In this document: piece after piece, positions 23,001 to 35,900 of the stretch | How the letters are laid out: the number at the start of each line of letters is the position of its first letter | Position numbering within the stretch: the first letter of the stretch is position 1 | Source of the DNA: Pelodera strongyloides | Taxonomy: Eukaryota > Nematoda > Chromadorea > Rhabditida > Rhabditidae | Direction of reading: 5' to 3' | DNA: 64,000 nucleotides | Assembly: GCA_036852015.1 (NCBI GenBank) | Contig: JAANDG010000072.1 | Location: 248,001 to 312,000 of the forward strand | The notes under the pieces: generated by a model | What the model saw: only the letters and a program-made list of their open reading frames with translations | The model's database searches: none | Told to the model about the DNA's origin: nothing | Made by a program: the position numbers and the translations under genes

Positions 23001-26000
23001 TTCAAAAATCGCTCTCGTTTCCGGGAGAGTAGGCGCTCCCCAATTGATTAGCTTAAGAAGGGAAAGCAGCCTTCCCGGCATCTTCAGCTCGTCTGCCTAT
23101 TCTTCTTATTGCTACTCCAAAGACTATTTCCCCTAAAGGCTAATTGCTATGCATGACTCCGCCCCCTTGCGTCTTCAGGCACATAAGTTGCTTCATTAGT
23201 TTCCGGCTACAGACTATAGACAAGAAACTACACACAACGTCGTTCCATGAAATTGATACTTTGATTCTTCAACGACTCAAACATGCACTAGAACCAGTCT
23301 ACAGAGTAGGGTGTATTCAATTGGTTGATAGCGCTAAAATACTAAAATCCTGTCTGCCGGTTGGAATGGGAGTTGTGTGCAAACCATCATATTATAGGAA
23401 TCCCTTATCAACGAAATAGCTCAATTTGTAGAGAATTCACCCAATTTCGTATATTTATTCTGGGCTTCTTTGTTTCCCAGTTCATAAATGCCGTGCCAGG
23501 TTCCCGCGGTGCTTAGAGTGAGGACTCTCTACTTCTACAATAGACAACCTCCTTTTATGGATGTGCCTTCTACTTCTGAGAGCATTGAAAGATTCCCACC
23601 GATCTCTACTGAGCCATCTACTTAAGAAGGGGCTACATTTGGTCACACTGACTACTGGAATTCATTATGTTAAACCCACGTACATGTTCATAAGTTACAT
23701 CTATGCTAAATAAAGGAAGACGCGAACTCCCTTTTGCTCCAGTGTGCATCCTAAATGCCACCTGCTCAGTGGCAAGATTTAATTTTTCTACGCGTCATTG
23801 GGTGTGCAATGTCTATTCAATATTAGCATCGTTGTCGGCTTATTTATCTCAAGTACGGCAGACCGCCTCACTGTTAGTACGTTCAGTTCGCCAAGAAGAA
23901 GAAGAAGCTCTATAGTGCATTCTTCCGAATCCTGCTTCTCACAGAACCAAGAATGAAGTTACTCTTGTTGTTAAATATTGAGATTGTTCTTTGCTCGCGT
24001 ATTGGTTAGTAAGTAACCTCAAATTGATCTTCCAAGAAAAATCCCTCTCCTCCAATAATGGTGAAATGGGTTCATCTCCGTTTTGAAGAAACCTTTTTAG
24101 AGGATTTACTCTGAGAAAGGTTGGGCATTCGTGCGAGATTGGTGAAAATGTGAAATTCAGGGAATAAGTTCAATTTGGAGCTTCTCGAGAGTTTTACGCT
24201 CGTTTTTTTTTGCCAGGCCCCCTACTTCGCCTGTGGCCACTTCAATTTTAATCCAAAATGTATTTTTTGCATACATTCAATTACTTAAGAAGGTGCCTCC
24301 AAAGCACAGACATCCGGAGATGAAATCAGTTTACCTTCCTTCTGCAACCTGGAGTAGTGGCAGAGTTTTTGACAACAACTTTTAAATATTTTTGAAAATT
24401 TCATTCTGTGAAAACCCATTCCTTGCCATTTTATTACAATCGAATCTTGTTTCCCATACTATCGCCATGCGATGTTTACTCGAATTTGCATAAGCAAATA
24501 TCACTTTGCCTGTGAAGGGCAGGTTGCAAATTTGATGTTGTATCTAACACTGATTGAAAACATCCCATTATGTTTCAAGTTCCTTTGATGTCTGAACATC
24601 TCATGAAGTCTGCGCAATTTAATTAATAAAAAGGCTTACCATGGGTTTCTCCTCAGCCTTTCTGAATTCCAAACGTACTCTCTTTGTTTGTCCTTTCTTC
24701 CTCTCCTGGATATTTATCCCGGCAATTTTTCTTTCACTCTCCGTCTCTATAATTGTTTCCCCCCGAAAAAAAAGCGAAGCGTATATATCAGTGGCGAGCA
24801 TTTTAAGACAAAATTCAGATTTTGTTTTTCGAAGCTTTCCATGATGATGGATTTTTTTTCTTGTGCAATAGCCAACAAGATTTTTTCAACGATATGAAGT
24901 GTTTTTGTCTGTGTGTTATTCTGTAAGATTACTGTCATTTATGATGAAAGTAAAGTTACACTTGTAAGCTCTTCTGTTTGAGATTTACACGAAACTGTAT
25001 TCCACTTCAGCGATTTACAGTAAGATTAAGGAAGACCCCGATCTTGCTCGCTCTATCTAATCTCTAATCAGTTTCACCGAATCATATTTATTGTCTAGCT
25101 AGCATAATTTCATGTTTTCGGCTGACATATCATTGGTAACACCATCTAGCAAGCCTGACGGTAAACTCAGATTCCTCTGGTCAACCCTTCGACAAGTAAC
25201 AGTGTCTGTGTCTCACTATCCACCGTGCACATTCCTCTCTACTCTGACCTGCACACACTCATTTTTTTTTGTGTGTTGGGCGGCTGTCTGTTGGCCGACG
25301 TAACATGTGCATTGTTTATTCAGCCATTGATACGAGACGATCTGCCGTCCCTAGGCCACTCAACCCATGCCGTTACATCAGACCCGATATCCCCTACATC
25401 TTGCAACCACTTGAAATATCTTGCAACACGTTTACAATTAAAGTAGTCTGTAGCTGTAGAGACTTTACCGACAACATCAACATCATTTGCTTTACTTTGC
25501 TTGCTAATTACATACTGTCACTTTCTGCCAATCCAGCAGCACAAAAGTTCCGTAAGTGTAGATCAATCTACAACAAGGTAGCTTGCTCAATCGCTTACCA
25601 ATTCCCACATTAAAATTTATAAGCTGCAAGTCACGACACTACATTTCGATTTCATGTGTGAAGTATGCATGGTGTTTGCAAGATCAGTCCATGTTTACTT
25701 TGATTCAATCGCTCAGTTTGACTGGGTCATCAGCGGAACGGCTTATCACGTTCTATTCATATGATGCGCAGGTGGGCGAACACGTTGTGCTCTCTTAAAA
25801 AAAAGCTGATAAGAATATTCTAGGCTTTACAATGTGCACTGAAGTAAACTCTTTTTATTAAAGCTCTTACCAATTATAACTACATTTTTTGTGATTTTCT
25901 CCGAATTAGACTGAATGATCCAATTTTTCTGAAATTTCTAGAGTCGGAAACTTTGTGACTGTCGCTAATGGATTCTTGTATTTACAATTCTTTTTGTCGG

Positions 26001-29000
26001 TTTTATTTATAGTAAACTCAATTTCCAGCTTTCGCAGACCTGACTCCATGATTATGTGCCTAGTGAATACAGAGATACATCAGAAAGGTACTAGCTGCCC
26101 GTTGCAATTCAGAGATCTTTCATTAGTATTCTAAAGACGTTGTTATTCTCAAGGCTCGGCTAAACTATGTTGGGTGCGATGTAGAAACGTACGAACTAAC
26201 CAGTAAATTGAACAACACAGTAATCTGCCAGGCAATGTGAACTCTTTTGGTCACACCTTTTCTTATTGAACTTTTATTAAATAAATCGTATGTAGTGACG
26301 TTTTACTCTGTCCAAAACTACGGAGACACAGACAGAGAGATGCTTTGAATAATTTATCAACCTTCAACGTGGCGCGCACTTGTGCAGCGAAGCAACCAAA
26401 CAAATGATTCTAGTAATAACACAAAAGAAAGAAGAAGAAAAACAGAAGGACTGCTCTTTCAGTATTTAAGGGACGAATAGCTTCAGTCTTCGAGTGCTTT
26501 ATGTCCTTTGGTGTAATTAGAGACATGCTGGGGTGCTTTTATTTACCACTGTTTGTTGACCACAGTATATTCTAGCGATATTGGCGTAAGCTTAAAAACT
26601 TATCCCCAGTTTTTTTCTATATTTTTACCTTGATTACCTTGACGATACTAAAACCATTCACTTCCGACTTTCACATTTAGTTAATCCAACCTGTATATGT
26701 AGCAAAAATCAGCCGCCAGCCAATAACCATGAAGTAAATTGGTATCGCTCGAATTGCCAATTAAAAAAAATAAGTGCGTGTCTGAAAATCTTTCCACAAT
26801 CGTGAGATAATTCGGGGATCCAGTCCAATTTTATGTCCCTGCTCACACCTGTTTTCTCATATTAAATGTTTTCATTGCGTGACCGAAACCGACATAGATA
26901 TTGATGTACCAATTTTGCCTTATGCTTTATTATGTGTATTATTTTGGGATTAGCTTTTGTTTAATGTTTGTCCTCTCTTTGTGGTTTTTTTCATAAATTA
27001 CTTATTGTAACGCTTACTGTAGTATCAAATAGGTAAGTTGATGTAATAAGGAAATGTTATGAATGAGTATTTTAAACAAGTTCTATTACGTTTGAGGGTA
27101 ATCTATTCCGCGTATAACTATTTTCTTTCCTAAATTTGGTGCTCGATTCCTCTACCTAGTGAGATTGCTTTTGGTTTGTGTGAATTTGAACTCGCTTGAG
27201 TGAATCTTTCACGTGCACTTCGCACCGGCGCTTCACACCCCAATTCGAGTCCATTGTTGAACTCCACTATTCCCCGGCTGTTTTCCTTTCCGTAACTTTT
27301 GTTGTATCAACCATAGCGCCATCTTTTGAAAGCCAAAAATTTTCCTAGCATTACAGAAAACTAAATCTATATACATAGTAATGCGGGGGCCAAATTTTCT
27401 GTGCCATGCGTTTATTTCGTGCGCTGAATGATTGAATTCCATTAAATCGATTTACCCGATATCTTTTGTGTTCGCCAGCGGCCCAACGGAATGGTATGAC
27501 TCATTTTGGTATCGAGAACGGGAATCACTATTTAACCCCACCCATATGCGTTCGCTGATACGTTGTGCCTATTTTTTGCCCTTCTGAAAGATACAACATG
27601 TATTTCGTTGTGTGATTACTGTCCATTTCTGTTATGAGGTCGAAGATCAAGTGATGGTGTTCTTTCTAGCGTCTCTTATCCAACGATTCTACCAGCTCCT
27701 CTTGAATATATAAATTTGTGATTGTAATCGTATTTGTGGCCCTCGGCCTTCCTTACTACGTCCCCTTTTTGGACGCCGTTTTTCCGCACTGGTCCGAATA
27801 TATCAGATTTGCAATTTTCACAACCAGCCCCGCCATTCGTGGTGGGTCTTCCCTAAAAATAGTCAGATATATCTTTAATAATTCGAAAAAGTGCCCCAGC
27901 TATGCGTTGATTCATGCTCAAAGAGAACTGTGTTTTGCTAACCATACGTATGGAAATGAATACAGATATGACTGGTACTGTACTTTGAAGTATGCTTTTA
28001 TAACTGTTAAATTTTGTTTTTATCTATTCTCATTTGTGGAGTTTCGCTGGTTTTTATGATTTAATGTTGTTGAATTATGATGTGGAATTCTTGTTTGTCA
28101 AATTCCCAGAAGGGCACTCCATTCAAAAACTTGTTCTTCTTATTCCCAAACTGCCCGAGTCCTGCAACCACATGTACTTATTAAAATATATGAGATTCTT
28201 CCCGGCTACTGACTCGTTTAATTCTGAAACTTCACGGCTTGTAGAAGGATAGCTCCATTTAAGGCTCGCATCCTAACACAGTACAATTTATTGGCAGAAA
28301 GGGCTCAACCTAGTGCATAAATCGTTTCGGAATTCGCCTTTATTGACTGAACTAAAGCGGGGATGTTTTTCGTAGCTCGCACATTCACATATTAGCTGTT
28401 TTCCTTTGCAAATGAGAAAAATCAACTTGTGTGGCTCTCCGCTTCTCACGATTCAACATATGCTCCATAATGGGGATCGTTAGCAGAAAACTTTACAACG
28501 GCTTGTCTGCCAACCAGGCGTTTCAGCTATGTAATGAGTCACGAAGGACGAAGACGCACAAGTTGTGTTCATACAAATACGGTATTATCATTGCTTATCA
28601 TTTTCTTTGCCTTGCAACCAGTCTGCTATTTTCACCTGTGTTTGTACTCAAGATCGTTATATTTGCCATCAATAATTTTAGCGTTATTTACCTATGAGTC
28701 CGTATGAGTGCGTGCATTTTTTGTAAGAAAACTTTGATTATTTAAAGAACGAGTTTTCTTTAATGTATAATGTTTTTACAAAAAAACTACCTGCCGCTGG
28801 GTCTTTCTTTATTCGTGTTCTTTCTCTATTCTTTCTCAATTTTTTTCCTAAACTAAACAAGTGCGATGGAACAATGTCGTTGTCAGAAGGAAACGAGAGG
28901 TTTTTGGCGGATAAAATTAATCGTGATTCCTATATCCCCTTCCGACTGTCACTCGTAAATGAACACCTGACGAGTTCACATGCCTTATTTCTTATTTCTC

Positions 29001-29960
29001 TACTTTATTTTAGCAGTGTGACACAGCATGTTTCGATAACCCGAACTAATTTTGTGCAAATTAACGCAGTTTAGCAACATCACTGTTCTTTCGACCCTTC
29101 CAGGCTTTAGTGATCCGTCCAGAACCTTGTAAAATGAAAACTCTTGACTTGTTTTGCATGGTTGTCGTTATGTTCTTATTTAGTGAGGGTGCATACAATT
29201 GCAGAAATTTTAGGCTGTGGCTTGTGAAAGTTAAACATAATAATATTTTATTTTGATGTTATTCGTTATTTCCTTCTTGTATCGATTTATGTGCTTGTGA
29301 AAGTTAAACATAATAATATTTTATTTTGATGCTATTCGTTATTTCCTTCTTGTATCGATTTATGTGATTTTCTTTTCCCTCGATTTTTGCGCTTCTTCTT
29401 ACAGTTCGTCTCCCTAGACAGTGTACCTTGGCGAAAAAATATTGGCTGTTGACAAAGCTTGGCTGTTTATCCAAATACATAAACGATCCAATGTGCCATA
29501 ATTTTCACGCACATATTAACGGAAGAATTTACTTTTGTAAATTTACAGCTTGCCTCTCAACTTCAATATCATTCGTAATTTCCATTCGCAATTCATTTCC
29601 TTGAAAATGCTCGTAGCCAAATAATTAGATGCATAAAGTGCATTTATGCACGCCAGGTCTATCTTATTAACCAGTATTATTGATCGATCGTATGCTGAAT
29701 ATTTTACTGAAACTGCCGTGTTGTGCATCACAGTATTCCGTAACATATATTTTGACGCTCTATTTTTTGTGATATAGCAACGCAATAAAATATCAATATT
29801 GTTGTTTTTAATCATTATTGTTTGGCAGGAAAGGGTTCACTTCTTCTCTTGTCATACACCACGTTTACAGTGTTGATCATCTCGTTAGGTTTATACGTTT
29901 TGTTGCTTAGCACCGCAATTCGTATAGTTGATTAGATTACAATTGATAGTGTTTATTTTG
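20030..29960. other. 10-kb intergenic region between divergent TSC22 and CASK
   Basis: No convincing gene. The longest ORFs (for example 27718-28059 on plus and 21097-21441 on minus) have hydrophobic, AT-driven composition and no family signature. A minus-strand ORF at 22827-23081 with DPQHSRSILWQITATEDIRQ looks more protein-like and may be a relic of a mobile element. Promoters of both flanking genes should lie here, but I cannot point to sites. Confidence 0.35.
29220..29365. repeat. Tandem duplication, 73-bp unit x 2
   Basis: Units 29220-29292 and 29293-29365 are identical except for one base (GTT against GCT near the middle). A recent duplication about 0.6 kb upstream of the first CASK exon. 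Confidence 0.95.
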
Positions 29961-29995
29961 ATTGCAGAACCCGGTGGCTGGCATGCCGGTTGACA

Positions 29996-32900
29996 ATGAG
30001 TGGTCGACCAAACGAGACAGCCCTTCTCACACACCACTACCACATAGGACAGATTATTGAGAGGTATGGCCGCAAATAAAGAGTAGTTTTAGTTTGAAAA
30101 CTCTTCTTTTTTTACATTGTGTTTTAGTTGTGATTGTTTTATGGTACCTGCGGAACCGATAATACTTAGTATCTTTATGTTAAATATAGTTATATACCAA
30201 GGCTGGTCAAGCCAATTACTAAAAACCATCCCAATCTCCTCAGTTCCTTTGTTAGTTTGTGAATATACTTAGGGGACCACTATCCGTCATCAACTCAGCC
30301 ATTCACCGTGTCACACAGAATGCATGCGCCGTCAAAACAGTTGATTTGCAAAAATATGAACAGAATACGGGACTCGGCCGAAAAGGTAAATTAGTTTTGA
30401 TCATTACTGGTTTCGTTGAAATTATTTGCGTTTTCATTTACGAATCATTTTTGAAATTCTTTTATCGATGCAAATGCTGAGCACCCGCCCTACAAGCATA
30501 AGTTTAAGCATTCCATTGGCACTATCTTGGAAAGTTTTGGTTTATTTCAGCCGTTGAGGAGGAAATGGAGTTGTGCGCCACGCTCAAGCACCCATTCATT
30601 TGCGAACTTAGAGATGTGATAGCTGGTTAGTGATTTAAATATTTATTATTCATGGCATCTTAAATAGTTCATTCAATTGTAAAACGTGGCTCGTTTAAAC
30701 TTTCGTTTAAGCTCGTTTAAACTGATGTGTTAAAGAAACACACACGTGCGCAATTCATATAATTGTTGCAGATTATCCAAGATAGAATATTCAGGCGATA
30801 AGTCAGTGCACATGATATTTGAGCATTTGGATGGTGCAGATATCTGTTTTGAAATTGTGAAGCGCACTTCAAATGGATTCGTGTATTCGGAGGCTGTGGC
30901 AAGGTTAGTCTTAATTCTTCGAGGTGCCAAGACGCAAAATTCCTGTTAGCTGCTAAAATACCTTACATAAGTTCTTCTTATGAAGAAGCAGTAAAAAAAT
31001 ATCCCTGATATTTTCTCTGCTAAATTTATCCTTCCAACATTTCAGCCACTATATGAAGCAGTTGATGCAGGCGCTAGAATATCTACATTCCAATTTGGTA
31101 GTGCATCGAGACATTCGTCCTCACAATTTAGTTTTAGCTAGGTGGGTCTGCTTTTTTTTCCTCATGCCTTTTGTTCTATAAACAACACTCCTCCTCGAAA
31201 ATGAGCCACATGCGGTTAAGCGTGGTTTCAGTGCTTATTGACAAAAAACTATGTTAAGTACCTACTTTTGTATTTTTTATTTTCGCCACACTGCACGAAT
31301 TGTTCATTTTAGCAAGGATAATAGTTCACCTTTGAAATTGACGGGTTTTGGTGTGGCCATTCGACTGCCGGCTCCTGATGCAAAGATCAGCGAAGGTAAC
31401 TAATTTACGATATATAATTGTTTACATATGACACATTCTCACATTTCACATCAATTTTACGTACGACACATTCTCCAGTCAGATAATTCAACTAACTAGC
31501 AATTCTTACCACACTGAAGCAGGCACTTGTTGTACGCCTAATAAGTATTTACTGTGTCTAAGTATACAGTCCGATCTTTCACAGGGCCTGTGGGAGTACC
31601 ACACTTCATGGCACCAGAAGTGGTGTCTAGGAAAGAATATGGTACAAAAGCAGATCTGTGGAGTGCTGGTGTCCTCCTATACCTTCTGTTATCTGGAAGG
31701 TTGCCCTTTTCTGGGACCAACGAGCAGATTTATGAGAGCATCAAAGAAGGACGGTATTCGGTACGGTAGCACTCTTCTTTTTTTTTTGAAAATTACTATG
31801 CTATGAAATGTACCATATTTTATAAAAAATATATTTCAAGAGTTGGTATTTTTCAACTTGCTTTTAGAGCAATTTTTGTTATTCATGTGAACTTCAGCTA
31901 TGTGACTTTGTCTGTCGCGACGCTGTTAATAAGGGCAATAAGGCGATTTAGGTTGGGAAAAAATGCATGTCGTTATTCATGCAAAACAATAACAACTGTG
32001 AAAAGAAAATTGAGATTATGTTATAAAACATGTAAATATTCATTTCTTTGTAGCATGGGCCTCATCCTTTTTGTTGTCTAGTATATATAATATGATTTAC
32101 GATTTTAATAGTTTTGGAATACATTCTGGGTTCGAATACTGTCATCCGTAATCTTTGAATATGTCGTTAAATGAAAAGAAAAACTGTGTTTGAAACTGGT
32201 TTTGAAATTGGATGAAATCTGAAGAAAAGAACTTCTGCATCTTTTAGTTACAATTTACAGAAGAATGACTGAAATAGATTATACAGAAACGTTGTTTTCA
32301 CTTATACTAGCAGTGGATTCGAAGCTAAACACAAAAACTATGGGTTTTAAGGTAACCGATGGTGCCTGGAGTCAGATCTCTCAATCAGCCAAGGATTTGC
32401 TTGTTCGACTGCTCACAGTTGATGACAGCAAGCGGATCAGTGCTGCTGAGGCTCTGCAACATGACTGGATCAGAGAAAAGGTAGGCATCGATGCGCTGAA
32501 ATCATGACACAAATCTCTCCAGAATTGACAATTGGTTGATCACGTAAGTTTTCACTGAACTTTGACTTTCTAGGAAAATTATGCTCCACGAAGGCACATG
32601 CAGGAAACTGTGGAAAACATAAAAAAGTACAACGCAAGGAGGAAGCTAAAGGTTCGTCGTTTAATGGAAACTAGCAAATCTAAAACTGACAAATGGAAAG
32701 AACTTAAAATTTATGTTACTCCGTTACACCGTTACGCCGTCATGGTTCTTATGGATGTATGATTGTTCATGTTTGTTTTATTCTGTTCTCAAGTCAGTTT
32801 GCTAGCCCCCCCTCTCCACAACATTTTTTCCGTTAACAATATGTTTACTATATCTGACCACTGTGATTGCTTGTAATCCAATACCAGAGAATCCCACAGA

Positions 32901-35900
32901 TATCAGGTAGAGAAAGAAGAACGTAGAGTAAAATTTCGCCTTTCACAATTTCAATGCAATTGCTTCTATGGAGCCAACTTCAAAAGTGATTCAGTAAACA
33001 GGCCCATCAACGGTGAAAAATAAAAAAAAGTCAGATGTAGTTGCAAATAGGCATGACAACGAAAGTAGTCGGGTATCATTTATTAGTGAAATATGTATTA
33101 CGTAAAGTATTTTACCTACATACAACACTCGTGTAGAGCTCAATACTATCGGCGGTCAATACGGATAAATGGAACAAGACCGAATCCGTCTTGCCGCAGT
33201 CAAGCTCGACGATTTTCTCAGGTTATTTTTGGGACATATATTTAATTATTTTTAAGGAACAGTGAGAATGCTGGTTGCTGGAAAAAAGCCATATGTATAA
33301 GCTTTTGGGAAATATATTTAATTATCTTTAAGGAACACCATTAAAAGTGAGAATGATGGTTGCTGTATCATGTCTTCTAAAAAAACGCCATATGTTTAAG
33401 CTTACAAGAACAATTGCTATTGAATCATCTAAGGATGGATAAGCCATTGTTAGAAACGCTAGTATCAAGAAGAAAAACAATAAGGCCTATCTCTTAAAGA
33501 AAAAAATCATGTCTTACAGGTGATTTGCCCGGAGGTGATACTTGTCATCCAGACGGTTGTACTAAAGCAGACAAAGGAATGGCGAGTGAAATGGTTGGGG
33601 CACACAAGGTAAGCAAGCTGACGAATTTTGCAGCCCAAATTTTTCTCGATTGCTGTGAAAATAGTAACCACGACTGCTTATTCTCAGCTGCGTATCATTG
33701 TGGGTCCTATATACATATGCATCTGCTTGCAACCGTACTGCCGCTACGATAAGTTTGTCCCAGACCATACTATACTGTTTAATTACAACAGCTGTATTCT
33801 TGAAAAACTTGTTCAGTTTGCAAGGTACATCATACGTCACCCTAACATGACCAATCAATTGCCTTAAACTCAATTGCTTAAGATAACACTTCATCATTGT
33901 TGATTGATGAGCAAAGAACGTGGTTTAAAGATAGCCGACATCTCAAATTCAAACCGACAGCGAGATCAGTCACAAAACCACCGGAAGAGAATTAAAACTA
34001 ACATACGAAATATTCTTTGGCATCATAGGATGAAGAAAGGACATGAGGAAACCTTTGCTGTTTATAGTCGGACAAAAAATTTCGCGTCATTAACTGGTGT
34101 TACCCACTTAGGGAACCAATGATAGCACAAGGCCATAAACACTCTTTAGACAAAAATGTGTCTTGAAAAGTTGCTGTAATGAAATTCTCGAAACGATTCT
34201 CGTTTGCGCCCTCAGCCATGTGAAGCATTTGTGTCCCGGATCATCTTTCATGTTTTAGAGCCGGCACAAGTCATATTACCAACTTTTTAGTGGTTATTTT
34301 CTCTGTTATAAAGAACTCGTTTTCTTTTTTGACTGATTATTTTCTAAGTATCATATATTAACCAAAGTTTTCCTTTTGAGCATAAGATATAGGATATCTG
34401 TTGTTAGCTCGTAATACATTAAATAATCTTTTAGATGTGATCCATTTTTCGCAAATTTCCTTCAATCTACTTACAATTAGTTGGGTAGCACGAAAAGAAA
34501 ACGGTTGCTTTTCATAAGTTCATTTCTATGCAATAGGGGTCAATTTATATCTCAAAAGTGTATGTGTCATGGAAACAGTGTCTAATCTGTTTGTGAGTGT
34601 GACAGACACTGGTGTTTGCTCAATGCGGACCCCCCGCGCACTTGCCGTTTTGAGGACCACCTGATGTTTCGACATCGTTTTCTGCACGGCTGTGTTCTCG
34701 CCTAACTGTTCGACAGTTCGATCGATAATTCCTTCTTCATTGATAGCCAACTAGTTGCCGAAAAATAATCAATAGCCAATCAACTGCAAGACTACTGATA
34801 TATTTACCGCTGATTTCCACATCGACTTCCAACGAACGAAAGGCATTGTTGTCTTTATTCACGACCCACTCTGTGAATTTTCAAGCAAATTGCGGACAAT
34901 TTTCTTTCACGCTTATATGCGCAATATTCGCAAATCGTAAAATTTTTCTCATGCTTCAATATGGGCCAATGCGCCGTTGGCCGTGGGCCAATTCACAGGA
35001 GCGAAATTCCACTACCTGCAGTGGGTTTGATCTTCGACATTGATAGCCTTAGCTTACAATGTTATTGTTATCCTCTAAATGTTACCGTTGTTGCAAACTT
35101 TATTTTAAAAGCTTCTAAAAGCTACCGTTAGCTCTTTAAATCATTGTCTGTCACAATTCACTGTTTAGTATTTTTATTTTCGTACGAGACGATGCATCTA
35201 AAACATTGATTACTCAAAGTACATTGTTGTGTGTTTTGTTACTAGACGTTTCCTTGTCTGCGTGCATAAACACATAAAACATGTTCCGGATATCAGCTGA
35301 TGTCGGTCAAGCATGAAAATCGCACTTGGCCTACATTTGGCCAATGTACATAAAAAAATATAAACTAGATACATATGACAACTATATGAAGGGGTTTTCG
35401 CAGGAGCCCATCAAACAAGATATTATCGTTTTCTTTTCCATACCATCAGCAGCCTCGGGGGAACACTTTTGTTTTATTCGAATCATATGTTAGCACTCGC
35501 AGTCGGCAATAACATTTTACGATATGGATTGTAATAACAAAGATACTTTTCATGCGGGGGCAAGAAACACGTGTGTTCATATTCTTGTGATCTGAAAATT
35601 TAGATTCTGGAGTCGCTGGACCGAATTGCCATTTTGTCGGACACACCTGTTTTGCCACAACTCACACAGGGAACACTCATGAACGATGAAGGGTTCAAGA
35701 AGCTTTTACTGGTCAGAAATACTTTTGTTAAGTTAGCCTACTGGAAGATTTGGTGTTTAAAATAACATGAACACTACATACTCCACTGCTCCGTGGTTTG
35801 TAACTTGTTGTGCTCTGAACACTGCTTTAGTTACCACGATCTTTTCATTGTCTTTTTATGGCTTCAAGCGTTTGGGCGTGATAACTTCTATTTGTATCTC

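Noticed and set aside
22827..23081. 84-codon minus-strand ORF with protein-like composition
   Set aside because: No domain or splice context could be recognised; kept only as a possible mobile-element relic.
27718..28252. Two plus-strand ORFs of 113 and 72 codons
   Set aside because: Hydrophobic, AT-driven composition, no motif and no acceptor or donor arrangement linking them.
33520..33608. Alternative reading [21 protein letters not shown] of this CASK exon
   Set aside because: It would follow from joining 32651 straight to 33520, but then ends in a phase that meets a stop in the next exon.
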